DNA from: Tissierellia bacterium | Lineage (GTDB): Bacteria; Bacillota; Clostridia; Tissierellales; Peptoniphilaceae | Direction: 5' to 3' | Length of the DNA stretch: 43,949 bases | NCBI GenBank assembly: GCA_012728335.1 | Contig: JAAYFG010000077.1 | Location: forward strand, 1 to 43,949 | Shown here: positions 34,644 to 42,857 of the stretch, in pieces | How the letters are laid out: every line of letters starts with the position of its first letter | Position numbering within the stretch: the stretch's first letter is position 1 | Program-made: the position numbers and the translations under genes | Notes under the pieces: generated by a model | Told to the model about the DNA's origin: nothing | Seen by the model: only the letters and a program-made list of their open reading frames with translations | The model's database searches: none

Positions 34644-35939
34644 ATGAACTATAATGAAGCAGTTAATTATATAAATGATATTAGTAAATACGGTTCTGCT
34701 AAAGGACTAGATTCTATAGGTAGACTGTTGAATGCTATTGGAAATCCTCATGAGAGATTGAACTTTATTCATATTGCTGGAACCAATGGGAAAGGTTCCA
34801 ATGCTAGCTATATTGCAAATATGCTAGTTTCTGGTAAATATGTAGTTGGAAGTTTTGTTTCTCCTTATTTAGAGAGGATGAATGAGAGATTTCAGATTAA
34901 TCTAAATCCCATGTATGACGAAAATTTAATCAAATACACTGAAATTATCAAAAAAGCATGTGATGACATAGTATATGATGGATTTCCACATCCTACTTCA
35001 TTTGAAATTGTAACCGCAATGGGAATGCTATATTTTGATGATGAAAATTGTGATTTTGTAGTATTAGAAGTTGGAATCGGTGGTAGAAATGACTGCACCA
35101 ATATTATTCCTAAAAGCGTTGCTTCAGTAATTACAACTATTGGTTTAGATCATATGGATATACTAGGAAATACACTACCTGAAATCGCCAGCGAAAAAGC
35201 CGGTATAATTAAAAAAGATGGATTGGTTTTCTCGTTTAAACACAATGATGAGGTAGATGATGTAATAATTAAAGAAGCAGAGAGCAATAATGCTGATTTG
35301 ATTTTTGTTCAAAATGATAATGTCTTAGTAAAACACATAGATGGTCTTGGAACAAAGTTTAACTATTCATATGGTGATGAAACGATAGAAGACATAGAAA
35401 TCAATTTAATAGGCTATCATCAAGTAAATAATGCTTCACTTTCATTGACTGTAATCTTAGAACTTAGAAGTAGAGGAATTGTTAATATATCCAATGCAGA
35501 TATATTAAAAGGTCTATACAATACTAGATGGGCAGGAAGACTGGAAGTTCTTCAAAGAAATCCAGCATTTGTAATAGATGGTGCTCATAATATTGAAGGG
35601 ATAGAAGCGCTGAATAAATCTATAGACTTATTTGAATACGATAAATTGATTTTAGGATTATCTATACTTCATGACAAAGAATATGAAAAGATGATAGAAA
35701 AAATATCTTCGAAAGCTGATGTAGTAATTATTACCGAAATTGACTACTCTAGGAAGACTACTGCTGAAGAATTAGTAGAAGTAGTAAAGAAATACAATCA
35801 AAATTATATAGTTGAGAAACATATGGAAGATGCAGTAAATAAAGCGTTAGAAATTGCTAATGACAATGATTTAATTGTATTTGCCGGGTCACTATATTTG
35901 ATAGGAGATATAAGAACATATTTTAAGAAGACTGTATAA
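34644..35939 (+). CDS. folC: Bifunctional folylpolyglutamate/dihydrofolate synthase
   Basis: A 431-residue Mur-ligase-family enzyme adding glutamates to folates. The P-loop is GTNGKGS (46-52); FVVLEVGIGGRNDCTN and GLDHMDILGNTLPEIASEKAGI are canonical, and VIDGAHNIEGIEAL marks the C-terminal domain. The valS-folC pair is the standard arrangement in Bacillota. The start lies three bases after valS with little ribosome binding sequence, so it is probably translated by coupling. Confidence 0.95.
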   Translation: MNYNEAVNYINDISKYGSAKGLDSIGRLLNAIGNPHERLNFIHIAGTNGKGSNASYIANMLVSGKYVVGSFVSPYLERMNERFQINLNPMYDENLIKYTEIIKKACDDIVYDGFPHPTSFEIVTAMGMLYFDDENCDFVVLEVGIGGRNDCTNIIPKSVASVITTIGLDHMDILGNTLPEIASEKAGIIKKDGLVFSFKHNDEVDDVIIKEAESNNADLIFVQNDNVLVKHIDGLGTKFNYSYGDETIEDIEINLIGYHQVNNASLSLTVILELRSRGIVNISNADILKGLYNTRWAGRLEVLQRNPAFVIDGAHNIEGIEALNKSIDLFEYDKLILGLSILHDKEYEKMIEKISSKADVVIITEIDYSRKTTAEELVEVVKKYNQNYIVEKHMEDAVNKALEIANDNDLIVFAGSLYLIGDIRTYFKKTV

Positions 35940-35952
35940 TCAGTCTTCTTTT
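35927..35952 (+). terminator. Terminator overlapping the folC stop codon
   Basis: GAAGACTG (35927-35934) pairs with CAGTCTTC (35941-35948) around a six-base loop that contains the TAA, followed by TTTTAT. Confidence 0.85.
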
Positions 35953-36004
35953 ATATTAACTTAATATTATTGAATATTTATAATTGTATTATATAAGAAA
36001 TGAG

Positions 36005-36047
36005 CAATAAAAAATGACAAACCATGACTTAGTCAAAGTCTGTCATT
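36005..36047 (-). terminator. Terminator of the DUF4364 gene
   Basis: AATGACA (36013-36019) pairs with TGTCATT (36041-36047) with an inner GACTT/AAGTC helix. Read on the minus strand it is followed by TTTTTTATTG. Convergent with the folC terminator. Confidence 0.8.
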
Positions 36048-36061
36048 ACTCTATTAACAGT

Positions 36062-36583
36062 TTAATCTTCCTTTACATTACTAACTATTTCCATTATTTC
36101 ATTATAAAGATAATTAGATGAGTTTTCCCAATACTCTTTAATTATAGTTGCCATTTTCAGGCCTGCAACTGTAAACTTTAAGGTGAATGTATCGTCTAAT
36201 TCTTTACTTAGCATTAGTTTTACAATAAATTCTCCATTAGGCTTAGCGCTTATTTCAGCTAGTTTTTCCATAGGTGATGCTATTGATTCCTCTGCTATGG
36301 AATTTAATTCACTAAGTCTTTCTTCAGGAATGTTAGAAATTAGCAAATTTAAAGTGGTTTTACCTTGTTCACTTAAATAGTAATTTTTATTATCCGTCAG
36401 GTGAAGTAGTTTAGCTTCTATGAGCTCAGCTACATATTGTCTTAATGAAAAATAATTCATTAAGTCATTTTCTAAAACATAATTGGTAAGGCTTTTCTCA
36501 TCATGAATTTCAATTGAATTCTGAATAATGTATAAAATCGTTAATTTGTCACGGGCAAGTTCGTCGATTGAATTACTTATCAT
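36062..36583 (-). CDS. DUF4364 family winged-helix-like protein
   Basis: A 173-residue protein. The N-terminal half (ARDKLTILYIIQNS through YYLSEQGKTTLNLL) has the helix-helix-turn-helix and wing pattern of winged-helix regulators; the second half (GEFIVKLMLSKELDDTFTLKF) is beta-rich and matches the DUF4364 family of Clostridia. Function unknown; DNA binding is inferred. The minus-strand ATG at 36583 follows GTGAGGTG; the frame extends a few codons further. It is one of only two minus-strand genes and is transcribed away from hpt, with a shared 109-base gap. Confidence 0.8.
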   Translation of the reverse strand: MISNSIDELARDKLTILYIIQNSIEIHDEKSLTNYVLENDLMNYFSLRQYVAELIEAKLLHLTDNKNYYLSEQGKTTLNLLISNIPEERLSELNSIAEESIASPMEKLAEISAKPNGEFIVKLMLSKELDDTFTLKFTVAGLKMATIIKEYWENSSNYLYNEIMEIVSNVKED

Positions 36584-36692
36584 ATTTATACACCTCACAA
36601 ATTTATTATATCATACTAAGTGATTAATTGAGAATGAAAAGAAAATAAATTTCTGATATAATGTACTAAATACTATATAAAAGAGGTTAGAT

Positions 36693-37220
36693 ATGAAAAA
36701 AATAGAACAAGTTGTCTTTACAAAAGAGGAAATTAATAAACGAATTCGTGAACTTGGTGAAGAGATTACTAATGACTATAAAGGCAGAGAACTAGTGGTC
36801 GTATCTCTTTTAAGAGGTAGTTTTATATTTACAGCAGACTTGGTTCGAGAAATAGACTTAAAAGTCAATATAGATTTTATGACTACATCCAGTTATCTAA
36901 ATGGAGAAGAAAGTACTGGAAATGTGGAAATAATTCAAGATATTAGAACTGATATTGCAGGTAAGGACGTTTTAATAGTAGATGATATTATAGATAGTGG
37001 ATATACTTTGAAAAGTGTATATAACATTTTGAAGGACAGAAACCCGAACTCATTAAAGAGTTGCGTTATGCTTAATAAACCTTCAAGAAGAAAAGTTGAG
37101 ATGGATGTAGAGTATATTGGATATGACATTGATGATTTATTTATAGTTGGCTACGGACTAAACTATGGAGATTTCTATAGAAATGTTCCACATATATTCG
37201 CTTTTGTGGATGCTGAATAA
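36693..37220 (+). CDS. hpt: Hypoxanthine phosphoribosyltransferase
   Basis: A 175-residue purine salvage enzyme joining hypoxanthine or guanine to PRPP. The PRPP loop DVLIVDDIIDSGYT is at 92-105; VVSLLRGSFIFTADL and DFMTTSSYLNGEESTG are the other active-site loops; LNKPSRRKVEMDVEYIGYD and VGYGLNYGDFYRN end the protein as expected. A TATAAT at 36657-36662, 31 bases before the ATG, may be its -10. GAGGTTAG precedes the start. Confidence 0.94.
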   Translation: MKKIEQVVFTKEEINKRIRELGEEITNDYKGRELVVVSLLRGSFIFTADLVREIDLKVNIDFMTTSSYLNGEESTGNVEIIQDIRTDIAGKDVLIVDDIIDSGYTLKSVYNILKDRNPNSLKSCVMLNKPSRRKVEMDVEYIGYDIDDLFIVGYGLNYGDFYRNVPHIFAFVDAE

Positions 37221-37248
37221 AATAGCATCAAATAGGTGGTTTGATTAA

Positions 37249-37983
37249 ATGAATGATTATTGTAAAGTTGCAAAGATGTTAAAGGACTCAAAGAAAACTT
37301 TTGTTTTAACAGGTGCTGGAATTTCTACAGACTCGGGAATTCCAGATTTTAGGTCTGCTGATTCTGGATATTGGACTAAAATGGATCCAATGGAAGCTCT
37401 ATCAGTTGAAGTACTTTATGATAGACCGGAACAGTTTTATAAAATTGGATATGAAATGCTCGTGGATATGCAGAACAAAAAACCTAATACTGGTCATTTG
37501 ATTTTGGCAGAATTAGAAGATGCAGGACTTATAAGCGGCGTTATAACTCAAAACATTGACAATCTGCATACTTATGCAGGCTCAAAAAATGTATTGGAAG
37601 TACATGGAAACACTAGAAAATCTTTTTGTAGAAAATGTGGTAGAGTATATGATTTTAAATATTTGGGAGACTATGTTGAACGTGGTATTATTCCACCGAT
37701 ATGTGAACATTGTGGTGGAGTAGTGCGACCTGATGTAGTAATGTTTGGTGACCCTATGCCTGTAGAGTTTGAGAGAGCATTAGGAGAAGTGGAATCCTCT
37801 GATTTATTAATAGTGATTGGGTCTAGCCTCACAGTAAGCCCAGTAAATTATTTACCTACATTGAGTGAAAGGCTTGTAATTATTAATATGACTCCTACTC
37901 CATTTGACCAAAGAGCAGATGTAGTATTAAATGAGGGAATTTCAGAAGCACTAGAAAAAATAAAGGAATGTTTAAATGACTAA
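37249..37983 (+). CDS. cobB: NAD-dependent protein deacylase, sirtuin (CobB type)
   Basis: A 244-residue sirtuin that removes acyl groups from lysines using NAD+. GAGIS (22-26), SGIPDFRS, TQNIDNLH (100-107) and catalytic H119 in VLEVHGNTRK are present; the zinc site is C127, C130, C152 and C155; DLLIVIGSSLTVSPVNYLP closes the Rossmann fold. Complete and of normal length. It lies in a housekeeping run (hpt, methyltransferase, hslO), not beside any defence gene. Its end overlaps the next start by eight bases. Confidence 0.94.
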   Translation: MNDYCKVAKMLKDSKKTFVLTGAGISTDSGIPDFRSADSGYWTKMDPMEALSVEVLYDRPEQFYKIGYEMLVDMQNKKPNTGHLILAELEDAGLISGVITQNIDNLHTYAGSKNVLEVHGNTRKSFCRKCGRVYDFKYLGDYVERGIIPPICEHCGGVVRPDVVMFGDPMPVEFERALGEVESSDLLIVIGSSLTVSPVNYLPTLSERLVIINMTPTPFDQRADVVLNEGISEALEKIKECLND

Positions 37984-38716
37984 TAGTTATAATAAATTTG
38001 CAAGTATATATGACGACTTGATGTATGATATAAAATATGATAAGTGGAAAGAGTATATTGATTCCATATACAAAAAATATGAAATAGATACTAAAAATAT
38101 CCTAGAAATGGCTTGCGGAACCGGAAGTTTAACGAAAGAAATGAGTAAATCATATAAGATAATTGCATTCGATAAATCTGAATCAATGTTAGTTGAAGCT
38201 TACGAAAAGCTACAGGGGATTAAAAATGTAAGACTTTTAAACCTTGATATGACTGATTTTGATTTAGCAAGAGAGTTTGATTCAGTTGTTTGCGCATGCG
38301 ATAGCATCAATTATATACAATCTGTAGATGATTTGCTTAAATGTTTTGAGAATGCATATAAACACCTTAGAAAAGAAGGAGCTTTCGTCTTCGATATAAA
38401 CAGTGAATACAAACTAAAATATATAATTGGGAACAATACTTTTACTGATGAAGTAGATAATATGCTTTATATTTGGCAAAATGACTTTGATGAAGAAATG
38501 AATATGGCTTCTTTCAATATAAATTATTTCGTTGAAATAGATGATGGTATATATGAACGGTTTACAGAAGTCCATGAAGAAAAGGTATATTCTGTAGAAA
38601 CAATTATTGATACACTTAAGAAAGCGGGATTTGAAAAGATAGATTCTTATGATGAATTTACTTTCGATGAAGCTAATGAAAAAACTAAGAGAATAAACTT
38701 TGTCGCTATAAAATAA
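37976..38716 (+). CDS. Class I SAM-dependent methyltransferase
   Basis: A 246-residue enzyme with SAM motif I as ILEMACGTGSLTKEM, motif II as IIAFDKSESML, then LLNLDMTDFDL. The N-terminal YNKFASIYDDLMYDIKYDKW block is typical of a small-molecule or ribosome-associated methyltransferase family common in Bacillota. No substrate can be assigned. The ATG overlaps the sirtuin 3' end by eight bases and the stop is 11 bases from the hslO ATG. Confidence 0.88.
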   Translation: MTNSYNKFASIYDDLMYDIKYDKWKEYIDSIYKKYEIDTKNILEMACGTGSLTKEMSKSYKIIAFDKSESMLVEAYEKLQGIKNVRLLNLDMTDFDLAREFDSVVCACDSINYIQSVDDLLKCFENAYKHLRKEGAFVFDINSEYKLKYIIGNNTFTDEVDNMLYIWQNDFDEEMNMASFNINYFVEIDDGIYERFTEVHEEKVYSVETIIDTLKKAGFEKIDSYDEFTFDEANEKTKRINFVAIK

Positions 38717-38727
38717 TGGAGGTAAAT

Positions 38728-39624
38728 ATGGCAGATTATTTAATAAGAGCAATAGATAAAGACATGAAGCTGAAGATTACTACTGCTGTGACAACGGAAT
38801 TGGTAAGTGTTGCCAGCAAAGCACATGAAACGTCAGCTACGGCTTCTGCTGCACTAGGTAGAGCGCTAACAGCAACAACTATGATGAGTACAAATCTAAA
38901 GAATGATCAAGATATCATGACTATGATAATCGATGGTGGAGGAACTATTGGGAAAATTGTTACTGTTGCTAATAATAAAGGTGAAGTAAAGGGCTATGTT
39001 TCCAATCCAACAGCTGATGCTCCGTCAAAACATGAAGGAAAACTTGATGTAGGGGCAATAGTAGGTCGTAACGGAAGCGTTCAAGTAATTATGGATTTAG
39101 GCTTAAAAGAACCTTATGTAGGCCAAGCTCCACTTATTAGCGGTGAGATAGCAGAAGATATAGCTAATTTCTTTTATATTTCAGACCAGATTAACTCTGC
39201 AGTTGGTCTTGGAGTTTTAGTAGATGTAGATTTAAGTATCATTGCAGCAGGAGGCTTCATAATACAATTACTTCCTGGAGTTGAGGAAGCTGATATAGTA
39301 AGATTAGAGGAAACTCTATCGAAAATAACTTCAGTCACTCAAATGATAACTGATAATTTAACACCTGAAGATATGCTAAATGAACTATTGCCAGGATACG
39401 AATTAGATATATTGGAAAAAACTGAATTAGAATTCAAATGTAATTGTTCTAAGGAAAAAATCAAAGATTTGATACTAAGTCTTGGTAGAGAAGAGATTGA
39501 GAATATGATAGAAGAAGACAAGGGTGCAGAAGTGGTTTGTCAATTCTGTAATACAGCATATCAATTTAATGAGGATGAACTTCGTGAAATATTAGAAACG
39601 ATAGTAGATGATGAAGAGAAATAA
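38728..39624 (+). CDS. hslO: Redox-regulated holdase chaperone Hsp33
   Basis: A 298-residue chaperone switched on by oxidation. The zinc-thiol switch is intact: C238 and C240 (FKCNCS) and C271 and C274 (VCQFCN). N-terminal TASAALGRALTATTMM, GKLDVGAIVGRNG and SAVGLGVLVDVD are canonical. The ATG at 38728 has GGAGG upstream; a frame extension to 38716 is not needed. In an anaerobe it would protect during oxygen or bleach-type stress. Confidence 0.96.
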   Translation: MADYLIRAIDKDMKLKITTAVTTELVSVASKAHETSATASAALGRALTATTMMSTNLKNDQDIMTMIIDGGGTIGKIVTVANNKGEVKGYVSNPTADAPSKHEGKLDVGAIVGRNGSVQVIMDLGLKEPYVGQAPLISGEIAEDIANFFYISDQINSAVGLGVLVDVDLSIIAAGGFIIQLLPGVEEADIVRLEETLSKITSVTQMITDNLTPEDMLNELLPGYELDILEKTELEFKCNCSKEKIKDLILSLGREEIENMIEEDKGAEVVCQFCNTAYQFNEDELREILETIVDDEEK

Positions 39625-39640
39625 TTAAGAGGTGAACCAT

Positions 39641-40273
39641 ATGGCTTTTGACTATAAAAAAGAGTATAAAGAAATATATGTTCCTAAAACGACACCTACA
39701 ATAATAGAGATACCAAATATGAACTATATAGCAGTACAAGGTTGTGGTAATCCAAATGAAGAAGGCGGAGAGTATAAGAAAGCAATAGAGTTGCTCTATA
39801 AGATTGCTTATACTTTAAAGATGAGCTATAAAACAGACTATGAAATAGAAGGCTTTTTTCAATATGTAGTTCCGCCTTTAGAGGGACTTTGGTGGCAAGA
39901 AGGTAGTAAGAATTTTGATATGAATAAAAAAGAAGAGTTTCACTGGATATCTATGATACGATTACCAGAGTTTATTACTGTGGGAAATTATAATTGGGCG
40001 ATTTCTGAAGCCGGCAAAAAATCTGATATAGATTATTCAAAAGTTGAATTCTTCAAATACGATGAAGGTCTTTGTGTTCAATCACTTCATAAGGGTTCTT
40101 ACGACGGCGAGGGAGATACTATTATGAAGCTTATTTCCCACGCAGAAGAAAATGGATATGTAATAGATGAGAATAAAGAAAGACTCCATCACGAAATATA
40201 TTTAAGTGATCCTAGAAAGAGTAAGCCAGAAAATTTAAAAACGGTCATAAGATTGCCGATAAAAGAAAAGTAG
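39641..40273 (+). CDS. GyrI-like domain protein
   Basis: A 210-residue protein: N-terminal DYKKEYKEIYVPKTTPTIIEIP, then MNYIAVQGCGNPNEEGGEYKKA, and PPLEGLWWQEG and HEIYLSDPRKSKPENLKTVIRLP further on. This matches the stand-alone GyrI-like (SOUL/BmrR effector-binding fold) proteins that bind small hydrophobic or aromatic molecules; several are hydrolases or drug sensors. No DNA-binding domain is present. The ATG at 39641 follows AGAGGTG. Seventeen bases separate it from hslO and a terminator follows. Confidence 0.85.
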   Translation: MAFDYKKEYKEIYVPKTTPTIIEIPNMNYIAVQGCGNPNEEGGEYKKAIELLYKIAYTLKMSYKTDYEIEGFFQYVVPPLEGLWWQEGSKNFDMNKKEEFHWISMIRLPEFITVGNYNWAISEAGKKSDIDYSKVEFFKYDEGLCVQSLHKGSYDGEGDTIMKLISHAEENGYVIDENKERLHHEIYLSDPRKSKPENLKTVIRLPIKEK

Positions 40274-40281
40274 AAGGTTTT

Positions 40282-40315
40282 AAGTCACATTATGATTAAT
40301 AGTGTGACTTTTTTC
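40282..40315 (+). terminator. Rho-independent terminator after the GyrI-like gene
   Basis: AAGTCACA (40282-40289) pairs with TGTGACTT (40303-40310), followed by a T-run to 40314. Confidence 0.85.
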
Positions 40316-40688
40316 TTAAAGGAACAGATAACATATCAATAGTGCAGTGTTCTTAATACAAATATTATTAATAAGATATGGAATTCACATTATTATAAAT
40401 ATGGATAAAAAGTCAGATATATCTTTTTTTCACGCCTATAGCAGGGATAGAGAGAAATATGTATATAGTATATCAACTGTCTACTTTTCCTATATTGGGG
40501 ATGATACTATTTTCACAAATTAATTTTAATATAATTGGCACTGTATTATTCTCATTGTCCACCTACTGCTTTGAAAAGTATAGCTTAGTGAATATAACGA
40601 CTATATGAAAGATGTAAGAAGATATATATGAGTGTTTTAAATCAAGTCGTAAAGTAAATCTTTAATTGATATGATTGTATAGAATAGA
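40316..40688. other. Gene-poor AT-rich spacer
   Basis: I find no convincing gene here on either strand. The longest ATG frame (40401-40523, 40 codons) has no ribosome binding site and no recognisable motif. The sequence could be decayed coding DNA or simple spacer. No repeats or tRNA-like folds were seen. Confidence 0.6.
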
Positions 40689-40724
40689 ACAACCTTAACT
40701 TAAATCTTATTAAGTTAAGGTTGT
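40689..40724. terminator. Perfect hairpin downstream of the flavin reductase gene
   Basis: A perfect 15-base stem (40689-40703 with 40710-40724) with a six-base loop, 13 bases beyond the minus-strand gene's end. Neither side has a long T-run directly after the stem, so it may terminate weakly or stabilise the 3' end of the mRNA. Confidence 0.65.
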
Positions 40725-40736
40725 ATTGTTTGTATC

Positions 40737-41279
40737 TTATTTTTTAGATTCAATATATTCTGCGAAGGCAGTTATAGCTTTTTCAAGTCTTCCCGCAGTT
40801 TTTTCATCTGTTAATACATTGTTTTCATCAAATAAATTTTGAACAGTCATTATATATATTTCTTTGCCTGTGAACAAATCAGCTTTAACTCCTGGAGAAG
40901 CTAGTATTTGTTTTAAGTGCATTTGTGCTCTAATTGTACCAAAATTTCCTGATGAAGCACCCATAATCATTACAGGTTTCTTAGTTAAAACGCCGCCACT
41001 TCTTGAAGCCCAGTCTAGCCAGTTTTTCAGCACTCCTGGAATTGAGTGGTTGTATTCAGGTGTTACTATGATAACTCCATCCGCTTCCTTTATCTTAGTA
41101 ATAAATTCTTTTACTTCAGCTGGTGGATTAGTTTCTATATCTTCATTATATATTGGTACATTCAATAGATCGATAGTTGAGAAATTATACTGATCCTTAT
41201 ATTGATTCATAATATAATTTGCTACCTTTTTATTGTTTGACTTGTTAGATACACTACCGACTACTACTAATAAATTCAT
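40737..41279 (-). CDS. NADPH-dependent FMN reductase family flavoprotein
   Basis: A 180-residue flavodoxin-like protein: LLVVVGSVSNKSNNKKVANYI forms the phosphate loop, VTPEYNHSIPGVLKNWLDW is the family hallmark PEYNxSxPG, and MIMGASSGNFGTIRAQMHL binds the isoalloxazine. Such enzymes reduce FMN, quinones or azo compounds with NAD(P)H. The minus-strand ATG at 41279 has AAGGAGTG upstream. It is divergent from the DUF1361 gene, with an 82-base gap between the starts that is rich in TATA-like sequence. Confidence 0.93.
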   Translation of the reverse strand: MNLLVVVGSVSNKSNNKKVANYIMNQYKDQYNFSTIDLLNVPIYNEDIETNPPAEVKEFITKIKEADGVIIVTPEYNHSIPGVLKNWLDWASRSGGVLTKKPVMIMGASSGNFGTIRAQMHLKQILASPGVKADLFTGKEIYIMTVQNLFDENNVLTDEKTAGRLEKAITAFAEYIESKK

Positions 41280-41361
41280 TAAATCACTCCTTTTTGATAT
41301 GTGATATATACCCATAATGTTATATAATATGTGTTATAATAAAAAATTAGGAGGGGAAAAG

Positions 41362-41997
41362 TTGAAAAAGAATGATCAAGTAGTAAATTACCTAATTTTA
41401 TGGGTCTTAATGTCAATCGTAATAATAACACAATTTCATAGTTTGAGATATTTAATATGGAATTTAGGTTTAGCTTTTATTCCCTATATAGCAAGTTTAG
41501 TAATTGCCGATAAGAAGATAAAGAGTGTAATCAAGGGATTAGCTTTTCCTATCTGGCTATTTTTTTATCCAAATGCAATTTACTTGACGACTGATGCAAT
41601 ACATCTTTCAAATTACGAGTTTTACTCTGTCTATCAAAGTGTTCAGTATAATATGAACTTAGAATTATGGGTTACTTTTATTTTAATTATGACTGCAATA
41701 ATACTTGGAATAATACTTTCGTTTTTGTCTTTTTCTAATATCACTTCATTTTTGAAATTGAAAAATGTAGGTAAAGTAGTATTTTTAGTAGTTTTAAGTT
41801 TATTGACAGGATTTGCTATATACATAGGTAGATTCCTGAGATTTAATTCTTGGGATATCATAGCAAACTTAACAGGGATATTGAACTTTTTGAAGAGTGG
41901 GTTAAATACAAATAGCATACTTTTAATACTATTATTCAGTGGTTTTCATTTTGTAGTAATATATATGTTTGAATTGATTAATACAAGGAGTAGATAA
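41362..41997 (+). CDS. DUF1361 family membrane protein
   Basis: A 211-residue protein with about six membrane helices. The signature is FYPNAIYLTTDAIHL, the DUF1361 pattern (FxPNxPYxxTD), with GFAIYIGRFLRFNSWD further on. Function unknown; it is thought to be a cytoplasmic-membrane protein of many Bacillota. The TTG at 41362, preceded by AGGAGGGG, is the likely start although the frame runs further upstream. The next gene follows after one base. Confidence 0.85.
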   Translation: MKKNDQVVNYLILWVLMSIVIITQFHSLRYLIWNLGLAFIPYIASLVIADKKIKSVIKGLAFPIWLFFYPNAIYLTTDAIHLSNYEFYSVYQSVQYNMNLELWVTFILIMTAIILGIILSFLSFSNITSFLKLKNVGKVVFLVVLSLLTGFAIYIGRFLRFNSWDIIANLTGILNFLKSGLNTNSILLILLFSGFHFVVIYMFELINTRSR

Positions 41998-41998
41998 T

Positions 41999-42253
41999 AT
42001 GGAGATACTAAAAGGTGAAAATTGTTTTTATATTGGTGATACTAATAGTCCTTTAGCAATGATTACTTATAGCGTGGATGAAGAAAAAAAACTACATATA
42101 GTGGATATATTAATACGTCCAACACTACAAGGACAGGGGATTGGAGCGGATTTAGTTAAACATGTAATTAATTTTGGATTAGAAAATGAATATACCTTAG
42201 ACCCAGAATGTATCTATGTAAAAGAGTATGTAGAAGAAGTGGTTGAAGATTAG
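41999..42253 (+). CDS. Small GNAT-like N-acetyltransferase (YidJ/YjdJ type)
   Basis: An 84-residue protein. HIVDILIRPTLQGQGIGADLVKHVI contains the acetyl-CoA pyrophosphate loop (Q/RxxGxG form QGQGIG). It fits the minimal one-domain GNAT family of 85-100 residues with no known substrate. AAGGAG lies before the ATG, one base after the DUF1361 stop, so they are probably co-transcribed. Confidence 0.82.
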   Translation: MEILKGENCFYIGDTNSPLAMITYSVDEEKKLHIVDILIRPTLQGQGIGADLVKHVINFGLENEYTLDPECIYVKEYVEEVVED

Positions 42254-42287
42254 TTTTATTAATTATTAAGTTTTTAACAATTTAATA

Positions 42288-42316
42288 TTGACTTTCTATC
42301 TTGGAGATGCTAATAT
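42288..42316 (+). promoter_or_regulatory. Promoter of the NuoE/NuoF-like operon
   Basis: TTGACT at 42288-42293 and TAATAT at 42311-42316, spacer 17, about 50 bases before the ATG. Strong match. Confidence 0.7.
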
Positions 42317-42365
42317 TTTAGTGTATTGTTAGTTAATTGGCAAACTAAAATTATGGAGGTTTTAA

Positions 42366-42857
42366 ATGGCGCTATCAAGAGAAGAAATCAATAAATTCGA
42401 TGATATAAGTGATTATATCTACAAAAATGACAGAGATCCGTCCGAGCTAATTGAAGTTTTACATAAAACTCAAGAATTATACGGATATATTCCAGAAGAA
42501 ATTGTACCTATAATATCACAACAACTTAGAATTCCAGTTTCTCAAATATACGGAGTAGTAACTTTCTATTCAAGATTCAGTTTTATTCCAAAGGGAAAAT
42601 ATGCTATAAGCGTTTGTATGGGAACAGCTTGTTATGTAAAAGGAGCTCAAGATATTCTTGAAGAGTTCTCAAAAGAATTGGAAATAAAAACTGGAGAAAC
42701 AACTGAGGACTTACTATTTTCAATCATTGAAACTAGATGTATTGGAGATTGTGCCCTTGCACCAGTAGTGACTGTAAATGACGAAGTTTATGCTCACTTT
42801 GACAAGAAAGATGTAAAGAAACTACTAGATGACATAAGAGAAAGAGAGGAAAACTAA
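42366..42857 (+). CDS. NuoE-like [2Fe-2S] subunit (HydC/HndA type)
   Basis: A 163-residue thioredoxin-like ferredoxin of the 24-kDa Complex I/NAD-hydrogenase family. The four cysteine ligands are C84 and C89 (CMGTAC), C125 and C129 (CIGDC). LHKTQELYGYIPEEIVPII and IYGVVTFYSRF are canonical. With the NuoF-like neighbour it should form an NADH-oxidising or -reducing module, probably of an electron-bifurcating hydrogenase or formate dehydrogenase, whose catalytic subunit would be downstream. GGAGG precedes the ATG. The stop overlaps the next ATG by one base. Confidence 0.93.
   Translation: MALSREEINKFDDISDYIYKNDRDPSELIEVLHKTQELYGYIPEEIVPIISQQLRIPVSQIYGVVTFYSRFSFIPKGKYAISVCMGTACYVKGAQDILEEFSKELEIKTGETTEDLLFSIIETRCIGDCALAPVVTVNDEVYAHFDKKDVKKLLDDIREREEN

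Noticed and set aside
37202..37226. Small inverted repeat after hpt (GATGCT/AGCATC)
   Set aside because: Only six base pairs with a loop of about nine and no T-run; too weak for a terminator.
37249..38716. Sirtuin plus methyltransferase as a possible antiphage module
   Set aside because: The sirtuin is a complete zinc-containing CobB-type deacylase and neighbours are hpt and hslO; nothing resembles SIR2-based defence effectors.
40401..40523. 40-codon plus-strand frame in the gene-poor spacer
   Set aside because: No ribosome binding site, no recognisable motif and no conserved pattern; not enough to call a gene.
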